Positions 1 through 11,812 of a stretch of DNA of 64,000 nucleotides are shown here, piece after piece. The position numbers and the translations under genes are program-made. Every line of letters starts with the position of its first letter. The stretch's first letter is position 1. Origin of the DNA: Apoda limacodes (taxonomy: Eukaryota > Arthropoda > Insecta > Lepidoptera > Limacodidae); NCBI GenBank assembly GCA_946406115.1, contig OX291545.1, positions 21,199,153 to 21,263,152 on the forward strand, read 5' to 3'. The notes beneath the pieces were generated by a model. It was not told the origin of the DNA. It ran no database searches and saw nothing but the letters and a program-made list of their open reading frames with translations.

Positions 1-1226
1 ACTGTACTTGCCTATCATGGGATAAAGACGACCGAGGACAAAAGCGGCTCGGTCTTTAACTATTTTGGTGTGATCGCGGAAGTTCAAACGCCTATCCAGG
101 GTCACACTGAGATATTTTGTCTTATTTTGCCAGGGAATGGCACGACCGAAGTGTGAGAGGGGAGATGGCCGCGGAGGGCAGCCTGAGGTAAGGAGAACGA
201 CAAAGCTTTTGTCGGGATTCACTTCGATTCTCCATTTCCGAAACCATTCGCCTAGAGCGGTGATAGCGGGTTGGAGTCTCTTAGTGATTCGACTCACTTG
301 CCTATCTGTGGTATAGATAGCGATATCGTCCGCAAAGAGGGCGAATTGGGTACCTATCGTTTTAGGGATGTCGTTGGTGTACAGAAGGTACAAGATAGGG
401 GCGAGCACAGACCCTTGCAGGACTACTGCTTCAATGGGACGGAGGGAAGAGAGAGTGCCTTCAACTTTATAGCGAGAGCTACGATTCGACAATTAGTCTC
501 GTATGATGAGCACGAGACGGTCTGGCAACTGATAGTTGTTCAGTTTATAAATTAAACCGTTGAGCCAGACTTTGTCGAAAGCTTTCTCTACATCAAAGCG
601 CCCGTGTGGCAGGGCTTACCTAATACTGGTTGAAAGCCAGTGATAATATGTGCCGTGATGCGGAGGACTTGATGGATGCATGAGTGTTTAGCACGGAAGC
701 CATACTGCTCGTCTATTAAAATGCCACTGGAGACTATAGCGTTCCGTAGGCGAGCGAGGAGGAGGCGTTCGTACAGTTTACCAAGGGCCTTAAGTAAACT
801 TATTACCTGGCTTGTGGATGCCTATAACAATTGCATCTTTCCATTGAGAAGGAAAGGTGCAATTTTCGATAGCAGCGTTGAGAATTGCTTCTAGAAGGCA
901 GAGAAGGAGAAGAGTGAGGCGCTTTAGGATGTCGTTAGAGATACCGTCCGCGCCGGGGGCTTTACGGGAGCTTAGGTCTTTGATGACCTGTGTGACTTCG
1001 TCAGGGGCAGGGGGTCCTGTGGGGGCAGAGAAGTTCTGCGCTCCACTTTGCCGTCTACCACACGCACGTGGTCGGGATCGAACGGATGTGTGCTTAAGGC
1101 ACACTGAGCTTGGAAGCTAGACGCTAGGCAATCCACTTTGGCGTCGTCATCGAACGCGGGAACGTTATTGGGACGAGATAACGGAGGGAGGGGAAGGTGC
1201 GTGTGCACCGTTTGTTCTTATCAGGA
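1..1226 (-). pseudogene. Jockey-clade non-LTR retrotransposon reverse transcriptase, decayed, cut by window edge
   Basis: On the minus strand the canonical reverse transcriptase blocks appear in order but in several frames. An N-terminal block RKAPGADGISNDILKR lies near 915-968. LYERLLLARLRNAI and DEQYGFRAKHSCMHQVL follow around 680-800. Motif A FDVEKAFDKVWLNGL is at 553-597, QGSVLAPILYLLYTND near 370-425, the catalytic box FADDIAIYT at 310-336, and the thumb-like KTKYLSVTLDRRLNFRDH near 60-125. Upstream, DDDAKVDCLASSFQAQC near 1100-1150 matches the linker before RT in Jockey elements. The enzyme would copy element RNA at a nicked target. Frame changes and a small deletion between the IHKPG block and LYERLL show it is dead. 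The copy probably continues beyond base 1; no endonuclease domain is seen upstream, suggesting 5' truncation near 1226. Clade assignment rests on motif style only. Confidence 0.9.
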
Positions 1227-1279
1227 AAGTGTAGGACCAATCCCCCGGCACCTCGGCGCCGTATCGTTGAAACTTACAA

Positions 1280-2740
1280 TAATATCTTTAATGATCTTGA
1301 TATATCCATTTATTTTTAAAAGTAAGGTTATTGCCTTTTTTAAAAAGTTTAAACAATAAATTTTGACTAGCGTTAGGTGTGAACACTAAACTCGGCCGAG
1401 TTAAGAGAGATTTTATTCGGATAATTATACAGTCAACATGATCATGTTTCGAGGATTAGGGGGGCCCCCATTTATTACAGGTCAACACTCTGGGTTTTAT
1501 AACCGAATTTATAAAGCCTTTTTAGAGCCAATCAAATGGAACACTGTTAGTTTAGTGTCTACAGCTCATGTTTATGTCTATAAATATTAAATTATCCATC
1601 AACACTGATCAATTTATTTTACAAATAGAAATGAGTTACCATAAAAGTAAAGACTTTCATTCGGCTTGAAAAAAAATAATTAGGACACACAAAATTACAT
1701 TAGGGTTTTCAGCTTACGTTCGTTCCATAATACTAGATCTAGCTTTCAGTTTTTTCTACAAGAGACGCATCCACATAGATTAGCTATAGGTTTCTTATAA
1801 TGTAGAAATTAAAATGAAACAAATTAATAAATTATTAACTCTAATTCTTTTAAGGAGCAAAAAAAAAATTAAAAGCTGACTGCGCCCAAAACTTTTCCTA
1901 GTAATTTCTTTATTGCTAGTCATCCACTAGGATGACCCTCAGCCAAGGCTCTTCTCTAATCGCTAGGGGTTTTTGCCTACTGATAGTGGAACAAAGGAAG
2001 AGCTACCAAACAGAACCACTATCTTCACTCCTAATGCTCCTCTAAAGAACAGTTAAATCGGTGAATCAGATATTAAATTAACGCTTACACAAAAAAATAT
2101 TAAAGAAGAAGCAATAAACTTGGGTGTTTCCTGTCAAACAAACTTTCACGAAGAATGCTAGTTGTTTTTTTGCAATTTATAATAACATGACACGAGCCTT
2201 ATTAGAACTAAGAATGAAACAAACGGCTATCTGTTTACTGAAAAGACCATGACACACACATTTAACAGGTATACAAATAGCAAATAGAGCGATACTACAA
2301 TTCTTAACTGAGGCCCCGTAGTCGTTTAACACTGATTATGCGGAATATATACAATCTCAACTTTATTTATTGTTTATTAATTACTAATAATCAAACACAA
2401 TCACAAAGTAAAATTAAATTAGGAAAAGACGAGCTGATTGCTCTCAATCTATTTTCTGAATGCCACGTAGTCGATCCAGCCAGACCGTCAGTCTCGTATA
2501 TCCCCACGCTCTAATCTCGTGAAGCTGTCTTCGAAAAGAAGATCTCCAATCCCTGTCATCGGGGGCGGTATCTCAAAATAGTGGGACGTACAATCTTGAC
2601 CTTAAATAAGGAAATATCACTATTTTTTTACTTAATTTGGGGTGTATTCTGCACGCTCCCATAAGAGATCCGCCATGTTCTCAATCGTGGGTTTTACCCG
2701 CTATCTTAATACAAAAGGAAGGGCCTCACGCGTTGTCAGT
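1280..2740. other. AT-rich stretch without recognisable genes
   Basis: No open frame over 60 codons, no family motif and no strong inverted repeat was seen. A less AT-rich patch at about 2455-2610 has no coding signal I can recognise. Confidence 0.6.
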
Positions 2741-3041
2741 GTCAGTTTTTATTTATTAGTTGCAAGCCAAAGGGTATTTGTGGAATTTATTGAGCCTAAT
2801 TAGGTGTGTCATGTTCGAGATGAATTTTGAATACGGCGAAATTTTAGGGAGTTTAAAATTTCGCTGGGTTTTATGGTAAAGGGCTACTTTAACACATTTG
2901 GTTCGGAAATATTTATTGTAACCCAAACTTCTAAGTCTTTCTCCAAGAATACGGATCGCAAAACTTCCAAACGTTTGAAAGCATGGCAACCGTTTTTTTA
3001 AGATTAGGCAGAGCTCTGAGCCATGGCTATTCTTCAGTCAG

Positions 3042-3325
3042 TTTGTCGACGTCTTAGGAATGGACGTAGAGGAAATTGCACTTATTTATTATGTTCGTCG
3101 AAGAAAAATACTAAGAGAAAATAAGAAAGAAAGCAAACTATGGTTTCATCCTTTTATATCGGATCGCAGCCGAAATGGTTTTAAAACTATATAGAGATTT
3201 AAGGAAATATCCTGATAATGTCGGAATAATCATTCGATGCACTATCCCATGAGCATGGACGGTTTTGAATGTCCACGATACATCTTTCGGTATCAAAACA
3301 AATTTTTTCAACGTTACACAAAAGT
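3042..3325 (+). pseudogene. PIF/Harbinger-like transposase, N-terminal fragment
   Basis: From 3042 one frame reads 50 codons to a stop at 3192 and contains EEIALIYYVRRRK followed by KLWFHPFISDRSRNG. A basic stretch followed by W-x-HP-(F/I)-x-x-(D/N)-R is the usual start of HARBI1-type transposases. After the stop the same homology seems to go on in shifted frames with FKTI, RDLRKYPDN and then DGFECPRYIF, recalling the family's R-x-DL-x-x-(Y/D)-P-x-x-F and M-x-x-x-x-F-x-x-L blocks. The catalytic DDE core is not present nearby. These enzymes cut and paste DNA with three-base target duplications. This is a broken 5' scrap; the assignment rests on a short motif. Confidence 0.55.
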
Positions 3326-3329
3326 ACTA

Positions 3330-4610
3330 AAATATAAGCGAGCGTCCAAAATGGCGTTCGGTTGGCGACTGAGTGAGTGAGGTGCAGCTTATGCGCAAGC
3401 TACATACATATACATTTTAGTGGCAACATAGCCAGGCTGCCAGAACATCCAGTCACCACGTAGGGAGCCGTAAATCGTGGCTACACTTCCAAATTAGCGA
3501 CGTTGCCAAAGCGACGCCAAGTGAGTGAGAGCCGATACATTCCTATATGGATTATTTGGATACGTAGCTGGAGACGTCGCCATGGGATCCCGGTGAGGCA
3601 GAGCGCATGCCCTGTTAGCCTAGCCAGGGAACTTGACGAATTTTACAGAAATTATTTAATTGTTTTAACTATAGCCATAACAGTGTTTGGTCGCTAGTGT
3701 TGTTATTACGCTATTTCAATATGGTGATTATCTGATTTTGGACCACAGGGTCAGAAAGGTGAGGTGCACTATACGTAGCAAATGTTTCATCGCTGTTGGC
3801 TTTAGTGTAGAAAGCGTTACGTGGTGCTACGGACGTTGCAAATCAAGATCAGTTGACTTATAATACCTACGCGCTGCAACGCACAGGTGTATATGTATGT
3901 TTGTCTGTTTTTTGTTAGTTTGTAATTTTTTAACTTTGCTACTTGGCAACCAACTAAACTGAGTTTAGAACGGAGATTGTTGAAGAGACGAAGAAGGACA
4001 CAGGCTACTTTTTATACCGGGTAATTCAAAAGGTCCCACAGGAATCACTATAACGGAATTTCACGTTAGCAAACTATAGCTACAGCTTACTATAGCAAAC
4101 CTTACTTTATTCAAAGAGTTTCCGTAGAAATACAACCATCCAAAGCTAGTTAGTTAGTATTATAAAATAGTAAGGGAAGATAAACGGCTTATAACAATAC
4201 TTCTAAAGAAATCCAAGACAGCTACAAAGCTGGGTAATTAAATGTGACATAAAACGCAGACGCTCCAACAATGTTGTAACTAATTAGCTGAAAAATTTTA
4301 AGGATCATTAATTTAACCATTCTTTTTACTTAAAACAAATATAATTTTCTTACATAGTTCATTTGCCTGGGACCTTATGATGTAGTTTATAATCTCTTAA
4401 TTAGATGCAGTCACAACTATTTTATTATTTTTTATATGCAGCCAGTTTATAAGTAGTTTAGTTCAAAATCTTTATACAGAATTTCCAAATTATTTATAGA
4501 ATAGCTTCTATAGGAACATTGTTAAGTTTATATTTATAACTGAAGCTTCTTTAAAAAGTATCTACTAAACGAGTTTTAAAATAAAAGTCTTTTTTCCCTA
4601 TTGCCCTTTT
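3330..4610. other. Non-coding stretch with one small lepidopteran repeat scrap
   Basis: At about 3985-4060 a run containing AAGAAGGACACAGGCTACTT then TTTATACCGGG resembles the interior of the repeat family also seen at 27978-28222. The rest is AT-rich with no gene that I recognise. A 64-codon open frame at 3503-3697 has no family resemblance. Confidence 0.45.
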
Positions 4611-4617
4611 TACGATT

Positions 4618-5015
4618 TGTGTTAATGACGTGCGACTTTATACAGACTCAAGTTGCTCAGCGCGCAATTGAACGTGCTATGCCTTAACTTTCTCTAAGGG
4701 ATCGAATTCGAAATGAGGCCATCCGGAAGAGAATGAAAGTCACCGAGATAGCTCGTAGAATCAGGAAGCTGAAATGAAAGTGGGCTGGCTACGTCTGTCG
4801 AAGGACCGATAGTGGTTGGAGTGGAGACTGTGTATCGGAAACATGGAAAGCGAAACGTAGGAGGCCCCCTCTGTGGACCTATGACATATTAAGAGTGTGG
4901 GTGGTAATAGCTGGATGCGGAAGGCGAAGGACAACAAGGAGTGGCGAGCTATGGATAAGGATTATGTCCAGCAGTGGACCAAAATACGCTGATACCATTA
5001 CGATGAACGTTTTCA
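4618..5015 (+). pseudogene. RTE-clade non-LTR retrotransposon, C-terminal and 3' end fragment
   Basis: Reading across frames gives TQVAQRAIERAM, then LRDRIRNEAIRKRMKVTEIA, then RRIRKLK, KWAGYVCRRTDSGW, a G-K-R-R-PP segment, GWMRKAKDNKEWRAM and finally DYVQQWTKI. This is the conserved carboxy-terminal region of lepidopteran RTE-clade ORF2 proteins, where the order LRDRIRN-x-x-IR, WAGH-x-x-RR-x-D-x-RW, G-x-x-x-VGRP, RW-x-DD and YVQQW is characteristic. The polymerase domain itself is absent, so the copy is 5'-truncated. The sequence just after YVQQW (CTGATACCATTACGATGA) stands where these elements usually carry a GATGATGATG-like tail. It is broken by stops and frame changes. Confidence 0.85.
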
Positions 5016-5466
5016 AACCAATTTTTAAATCAAAATTTTTAATTCTTTCGATTTTAATTTTTCCGTTTTAGTAGTCAAAAGCTAGGAAGTAAAAAGAAAT
5101 CATTTTCTGAATTCTAATTATTTGAAATCTTTATGTTGCCTTTACTATACTTACATATTAAAACTTTCTGATAAGTTTATATATATAATTATCTTACTAT
5201 TCCCATAAATTTGCTTTATGCTACCAATAAAGGTGGCAACCTTTGATGATTTAAATTATTAGAAAATTGATTTTTACAAAAAGAACACGCCTTATTAAGG
5301 TTTAGAGACGATTTAAGGGCGCAAAAAAAGGCCGCTATTCCCAGTAGTTCAGTTGACTGGACTAAAACTAACTTAAAGTGAGATTTTTTTTTTCTCGTCA
5401 GTTGAAACAAAACGTGGTTTTATTTTATTACTGTAATCCATTTTAATGAACTGAACTAGCGAATTT

Positions 5467-6370
5467 CTTTTTTTCGTTTGTTAAGTTCAAAATGAAAAGG
5501 AGCCCTCATAGTTTTGCCATGTCCGTCCGTCTAACTGTCTGTCTCTCCATGGCTTAGCTCAGATAATATTAGTACTTGAAAGCTGAAATTTGGCATGGGT
5601 ATACATACTAAACAGGCCGACAAAGTGGTAAAATAAAATAAAAAAATAAATAAAAAAAATTATAGTACCTCTCCTACACGCAATGTGGGGATGAATATTT
5701 TTGCTTTTATCTACCCCATAGTGTGGGGTGTCGTTAGGTAGCTCGTTTAGAGGGTAACTGAGGGTGTGTATAAACCATTTTTTGATTCAGCAATGCGTTA
5801 GCGAAATATTAGCTATATTGCCAACTAAAAAAATCATGGCAGTAGCATATATAACAAAATTAAAAGAAAAACTATCATAGCTAAGTAGGCTTTACAACCT
5901 AATGAGCAATAGTCGACTAACTTAAAAAATGTAGTCGAAAAAGTGAAAAATTTCGTACAAATTTCATAAAAAAAAAGATAAATGGTACATGGTATGGTAA
6001 GTTGCTCTGTCGTAAAAACAGTGACACGTATAAGCGTCAGTCTTCCAGTGTTCTACACTATGAATATGAGCTCTAAAGTATAACAACAAATAATAAAAAC
6101 CAACCAAGTATAAGACGGGCCCGAGCCATTTACCATCTTAAATCACTGTTACAGCGCCATCTATCTATTATTAAGCGAAACAATAACAAATTTGTTTGTA
6201 GGAAACGTTACCCAAAGTTAAAGAACGTCGGGCTTTGTCAGAAATTGGATGGGTGACCGCTTAACGGCACACTTTTTGTTTTTGTTTGTGTTTGTAAATT
6301 ACGTAAATGGTGGTAGGTACGGAACCTTCGGTACGTGAGTCCGACTTGCACTTGGCCGATTTTTTTTAAT
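5467..6370 (+). repeat. Lepidopteran GGTTCCGTACC/CACTTGGCCG-type interspersed repeat, near full length
   Basis: The stretch starts with AGGAGCCCTCATAGTTTTGC and GTCCGTCCGTC. It contains the ACCCCATAGTGTGGGGTGTC block near 5705. It ends with GGTACGGAACC (about 6317) and TGCACTTGGCCG then T-rich DNA. These landmarks in this order recur across lepidopteran genomes. No coding capacity is evident, so it is probably non-autonomous. A related internal block occurs at 21118-21300. Confidence 0.7.
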
Positions 6371-6379
6371 TATTACAAA

Positions 6380-8410
6380 GTTTTTTAAAAACATTGGAAC
6401 ATTAACAAGTAACATTCGAATCTGTCGAATGTACTAGTTAGTCATTTTCAATTTAAGTCCTAGTCCTCATCTTCGCTTATGTGATGTTTTTTACCAGGAT
6501 TGTACGAACAGCAAAAAACGCTGCATCTACCTTTATTTTTTTAGAAATTGCGCGATTGTTGCTGGTTTAGTTTTAAACATTCCATTAATACCACTACGAG
6601 CCAACCTTCAACACAGTTTGTGGTTCTATGGAGTTTACCGAAAACATTCCAAGAATATTTTTGTTTCATACAGAACTGCACGTACCGAATTTAAAGTATC
6701 TTCAAAGTCGTTAATTGGAAATGTAATGTAATCAATCTTCGGTAACGCGATCTGGTGGCAACAGCGGTAAAACACAACACAAACCCACAAATCTGTTTTT
6801 GCGTTTGCCAGTTAACTTCAGCTTCTTGGCTTTTTTTCACAACGAATTAGTAAAGTGGTAATAACATCCTTGATGTTTTGCATTTGGAAAAACTTAAAAG
6901 CCCATTTTAAGTGGCCAAGATTATTCAGACTAAGTTTAAAGTGAAGAGTATGCATATAGTACGTGACAAGTTGGAAGTGCGTGTGGCGTTTGCGTTAAAA
7001 GTGCTCACAAATTAAAGATGTTAGTACTTATTTATTGTTAATTTTTTTATGTATTACGTTAAAAACAAAATTCTTTCCACGACAGAAATAAGTAACTATA
7101 TATACTAATAATGACTGGACTATTGTACATCTATATAGTCAAGCATTGAGGTACCTATACATACACGTATCCGTGGTATTGGTTCCGTCAACTGAACAGA
7201 CAAAAAAAAACCCACTACTAGAAATAAAGGAAAATAGGAAACCAAACCGTACACGTAATTCGATAAACATGCTTAAGAATTTGTACTTATCTCCTTTAAC
7301 AAGGACTCCTTTTTTTCCTTTATTATCAAGCGCTTGATCGCCTACTTATCTTAATATCACATTTTTTTATGGTTTCCGTTATAAAACTTTTTAACTAACA
7401 ATCTAAATCTAAAAATTCAGACACTGCGATTTAAAGCCATTCAACTCCTTTCTTTTTCCAAAAATTTACTTGGACAAGGATAGGAATCCTTTTTTTCTTC
7501 TTCTCGAAAAAGATTTAACCAAGATTCGAAGGGCTAAAAGTATCTCCAGAATACTTTAAGTTCACCTTTAAATGTTGGTGTTATTTGGACGTATGACGTT
7601 AGAAACCGATGAGGAGCTTTTAACAAAGTCAACGTACAACTAGTTTTGACCGTGGGGAAAAAAAGTTGGTAAGAAAGCAAGTCCGATTTACACTTTCAAT
7701 TTTATAAAGTGTTGGATGGTTTTCAATTTACTCCTACCACCAAAGCTGCAGAAAATACAGATATTTATACAACACCTGAGTAAGTGTATGAGCAGGTACG
7801 TGCTGTAAGCTGCTGCGGGCTGTACACAATCGTTTCCATACACCGACATTAATTCGCTTTTAATTGAATTTTGCCTCGGGTTACCTACGGTCGAATAAAT
7901 TTAAGCTTCGCTAAATAAATTACATAATGTTGTTTTTCCTGATTTAATTCCCAGTTGGTATTTAATTCAATTTATTGTCCAATAACAGTAACACGATATT
8001 ACGTCAAAAACATTTAATGACTAAAGGGTAAACAGGTCAATCCTAATTTTTAACTTAAAGTCCAAAATACCAAGTTTTTAACGTGATGTTCTAAACAGAA
8101 GTAGTCGTCGAATAGACATAATACGTACGTAGAGTTCAACCCGTGATATTACAAATTATAAAAAACTGTTGCCAACCATAAAAAGATAAAATATTATTTC
8201 AAACATTGAAAGCTCCGTAGCATTTAAAGGAAGTTTTTGCAAACAAAAATTCACGTTAATTTTATATATTACGCAAGTTCACCTATCTCAAATTATGTGT
8301 ATTTCAAGTCACTATACGTAATTTCGGTCTACGGAACAAAGGTCAGAGGACAGACGCAGACGAGTTAATGAACAGACAGAATAATAATACAGCTCTGATT
8401 GGACCGATTA
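6380..8410. other. AT-rich stretch without recognisable genes
   Basis: Nothing coding or repetitive that I can support was seen in these two kilobases. A 63-codon frame at 7146-7337 looks random in composition. Confidence 0.6.
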
Positions 8411-8414
8411 AGTA

Positions 8415-8746
8415 AAGCCGTGTCCGCACAGCGGTTGGCATGCTTATCGCCTAGAGGCTAGCTACACACCTGGTGATTACGTTAGAGTAGCTAAATGACA
8501 ATTCTTGCACTTGATCTTGATCTTGATCTAGGTGATAGGCGCTGGGCAATAAGCAAGCCATCTGCACTATCACATAGCAAGCAAGTAGTTAAAAAAAAAC
8601 GTTCAATAATTATAACCTATCAACACGCCAGTGGTTAGCTAACCACCTAGCTAGTCGCCTTCAGTGCGAGCATCGTACTATCCGACTCACCAGGTATGTA
8701 GTTAGCCTGTAGGTGATAAGCATGCCACCCGCAGTGCGACCGCTGC
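8415..8746. mobile_element. MITE with imperfect terminal inverted repeats of about 60 bp
   Basis: The left end (about 8415-8482) contains GGTTGGCATGCTTATCGCCT and CACACCTGGTGA. The right end (8682-8746) contains the reverse complement of the same blocks with a few changes: TCACCAGGTATGTAG and AGGTGATAAGCATGCCACCC. Outer ends GCCGTGTCCGCACAGCGG and the complement of CCGCAGTGCGACCGC also pair. The 332-bp body has no coding capacity. A TTGATC triplet repeat lies inside near 8515-8530. Superfamily cannot be assigned because no target-site duplication is clear. Confidence 0.8.
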
Positions 8747-8749
8747 CTA

Positions 8750-10690
8750 AGGAACCCTTAAAACCGATCGTGTTTATGGAGTAACTTTTACGACACTTGT
8801 TCTTAGAACTTCACGACTACACTAAATGAAATTGTCTGCTTTACACCTGTAGACTACGTTTAATAGAACAGTAAATTTTTATGGTCCATTTCTGTCTTTT
8901 TAAATCTTAACGGCTTTTGCAAAAGAGATTTTCACTGCTATTGATAGTCTTGGACTTTTTGATACAACTGTTCGCTTTCTTATAGATTATTTTTGTGCTT
9001 AGCTATATTTGTATCAAAACTTAGGTCATCCGCAAAAAATATTACCGTGGGAACTCTCAACTCTCCAAAACGCGCGCACTCAATGGGTGATCCGTTACAA
9101 CTTCAAGCAATAACATCAAACAAACTTTCAAACTTTTACTAAAACTTTAACATACTTTTTTATACAAATTTTTGGCCCTAACATTAAAATCATACGACTT
9201 CTTTTTAAACTTTCCATCACATTTCGAAACCCTTCAACCGTACCTATAGTAAAATCGTGTGGTATTAATAAGGTACATTTAATTCTTAATCTCAATACCA
9301 AAGGATCAATACCATTTAGACTTTCATATAAACTTTTAACCATATTTAATCCGTCTCTCTGTAAAATTCTTTCTTATTGGATAGCATAAGGAATCCTAAT
9401 ATCAGACATTTAATGATAAAAAAAAGTACAAATGAAGATAACCGGTAGATAATAAACACTGCTTTTAATTCAGCCGCAAAAGAAAGCTTACATAAAGAAA
9501 AGATGAAACCTAATTATTGTTAAAAAACCTTTCAGACTTGATGCTATAAAATTTCCCTGGAAGGTTTTATGTAATGCGGCCATACATTATGAAATTAAGA
9601 AAAAAGTCTTAAATAGAGCCTCAACAAAATTCTTTCACTTTCGTGTTTTTTTTTTATTTAAATCGTTGATTAAAACATTATTTATTGCAATACAATTATG
9701 AATTATAAATACATTTAAAGAATATTCTTAATTCTGGACGATTACTAGAACACATGTTTGAAATTGGTAAATAAACATTTAAAATAATAGATTTTAGTTA
9801 TGGTTCTCCGCCATAAAATCGTTAAATTAAGTTATTAAAAAAAAAAAAAATTTATTAATTGTAAGTTTAAACAAAAAAAAAGATTTGTAGAACGTTTATG
9901 ATTGTAAATGTTGATGAAGGTTCATGTACCTATAATTTTAATAAAAAATATAAAGAAAACATTGTATATGATAAAATAAAGAGTTAAGTAAAATAAATAA
10001 AGAAATTATCACTAAGTACTTAGCTTTATTTTCGCCGTTGAAGCTGCGTCTCCACAGAAGATACCAGAGTTTAACAAAACTCATGGTAAAATTGCAGTCC
10101 TTGATTTAACTTATACGCGCACTTCCTAAATTTCGATTATGTCTTTCAATTTGAACTTTTACTACCTAACCTATTTCGTAACATTATAAATGCACGACAA
10201 GAGTTAATAAGAACAAAACAAAAAAAATCATTCTTTTTCCTGTAAATTTAGAATACCTAAACAACCTTCGGTACGTTCCTGAAACCTTTTCAGATTTGTA
10301 AATTTATTATTATTATCTGAAAAGTAACATTCTAAACAAATCCCTACTTTATGAGCTCCCTTCTCGCCTTATACTCATAAACCTTCCTGAGCTAGAAACT
10401 GCGATCAGCCTGCGATACCATCCTAGCGACCTACTTCCCCTAGTTTCTAAGTTATAAATTTCAAACTATCAAAACAGATTTACAGATCATCTCATAGGTA
10501 TCACACTAGGACTCAGACATAGATTGTTCATTCTCCTCCTAAAATGATACTTATTACACAATCATACTTCTCTCCTAAAGTCTGCAGACATCCTAGACTT
10601 CTAAGTCATGTTAGACTCCTAAGACATAGAATATCTTAATATCAATGTTGAAAGGTAAAGGTAGTCCGCCAAATCCCATAGAAAAAAATT
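8750..10690. other. AT-rich stretch without a supported gene
   Basis: A 71-codon minus-strand frame at 9128-9343 and a nearby FFADDLSFD-like reading at about 9015-9045 were examined; neither has enough flanking motif support to call a gene. Long poly-A/T runs are common. Confidence 0.5.
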
Positions 10691-10697
10691 CTAGCCC

Positions 10698-10820
10698 CGG
10701 CGCAAATGTTATGTATCTCAGATTTTAGTATTATAGTACGGAAAATATTCAAGAGCATCACTTTTGCCAGATTCGATGGCTAAGATAGTTTTTTTGCCTG
10801 AAGAAGTTTCATAGGCGCTC
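10698..10820 (+). repeat. Left terminal inverted repeat of the SWIM-gene element
   Basis: Pairs with 11691-11812. The arms differ at scattered positions, most strongly around 10735-10752, so the two ends have diverged since insertion. Confidence 0.8.
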
Positions 10821-10922
10821 AATATAAAAGATACACTTTAATGGAAAAAATCGAATTGATTTATGTTCTGTACTTATAATTAACAACACATGTATATGTA
10901 TACATAACACATGTAACACACA

Positions 10923-11577
10923 AAAATTGAACAAATATCTGATTTCCCAGAACTAACACACGAGGAACTTATTAAATTCGCAATAGACACGTACCACATA
11001 CAAATCGCTAGGTCATACTGCAGCGAACACATTAAAAGAACTGGTGTGTATGAGATCGAGGTGTACAGACACTCAGAGCAAATTGAAATACGTGATCAAC
11101 TCGTTAGGTCGCAGTCTCAATCAGACAATGTACTGTTTCGTTGCCGAATCCTTTCACGGAGATCAAAAACTTACTACCTACACGTATTTGCTATTTAGCA
11201 CTGCGATTTCAGGTATCAATTCAATCAAACAACATTTTTGTTCCTCTTATCACGGACAAAGAACACTTGGAAGTTGCGCCCATCTCATAAATGTAATGTA
11301 TTGTCTCGGTTGGGCTAGAAATAATGAATATGATCTAGCTTTAGGCTTAGATTATGTATTATTAGATTAAGAAAACTAATGTGTATGTTTGTCTAAATAT
11401 ATATTTAATAACGACCTAGATGACCTTAACACGACCGCCATCGCACAGGCATTACAAAACACACAGAACACAAACACACCGTCATATCGTCGACACCCAC
11501 CACGCTCCAACGCTACGCTGCGCTTCAATCCCATCCTTGCTACTGCCAGCAATGCCCTAAGCCGAGGACGCCCTTAG
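10923..11577 (+). pseudogene. SWIM zinc-finger-like protein remnant inside the long-inverted-repeat element
   Basis: One frame from 10923 to the stop at 11196 contains DFPELTHEELIKFAIDTYHI, ARSYCSEHIKRTGVYEIEV and LFRCRILSRRSKTYYLHV. A second frame (open from 11044) continues with HFCSSYHGQRTLGSCAHL and NVMYCLGWARNNEYD and ends at 11368; a third open frame, 11389-11577, follows. The order matches an uncharacterised animal protein family (LPxLTxEEL, A-x-SY-x-x-EH, S-R-x-SK-x-Y) that ends in a SWIM zinc finger C-x-C-x9-C-x-H. Here the spacing is kept exactly, but the second cysteine reads Ser. A frameshift near 11190 and that loss mean it is not functional as it stands. SWIM domains bind DNA or proteins and occur in MULE transposases; whether this one is transposase-linked or cargo is inference. 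Confidence 0.6.
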
Positions 11578-11690
11578 GCCTGTTAATCTGTTGCTTAAAA
11601 ACTTTTCGGCTGTGAGCTTTATGCGTTTGCCACTGGCCCGTCTGAAGCTGTAGAGACCATCCAGGAAAACATCATGTCAAAAAAAAAATC

Positions 11691-11812
11691 GAGCGCCTAT
11701 GATACTTCTACAGGCAAAAAAAACTATGTTAGCCATCGAATCTGGCAAAAGTGATACTCTAGGAAATTTTATTATTATAATACTAAAATCTGAGATACAT
11801 TTTTTTGCGCCA
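11691..11812 (-). repeat. Right terminal inverted repeat of the SWIM-gene element
   Basis: Reverse complement of 10698-10820 over almost its full length, starting GAGCGCCTATGA and ending near TTTTTTGCGCC. Confidence 0.8.

Larger units (their letters stand above)
10698..11812 (+). mobile_element. DNA element with long terminal inverted repeats carrying a SWIM-like gene remnant
   Basis: Bases 10698-10820 and 11691-11812 are inverted copies of each other, about 122 bp each. Shared blocks are GGCGCAAA, ATGTATCTCAGATTTTAGTA, CACTTTTGCCAGATTCGATG, GTTTTTTTGCCTG and CATAGGCGCTC. Between them lies about 870 bp that contains a protein remnant in two frames. Long inverted ends around a coding segment are the architecture of a cut-and-paste DNA transposon or a derivative of one. 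No transposase catalytic triad was recognised, so the element may be a deletion derivative or may have captured its cargo. Target-site duplications are not clear by eye. The right edge stands about 20 bp from the 3' tail of the retrotransposon at 11832. Confidence 0.75.

Noticed and set aside
2756..2989. 77-codon minus-strand open frame with LGYNKYFRTKCVKVALYHKT-like text
   Set aside because: Composition looks protein-like, but I cannot link it to any family, there is no second supporting exon or repeat, and the length is within chance for a 64-kb window.
9015..9343. Possible reverse transcriptase box (FFADDLSFD on the minus strand) with a 71-codon open frame beyond it
   Set aside because: No other RT motif (motif A, QG box, thumb) was found on either side, so the FADD reading may be chance.
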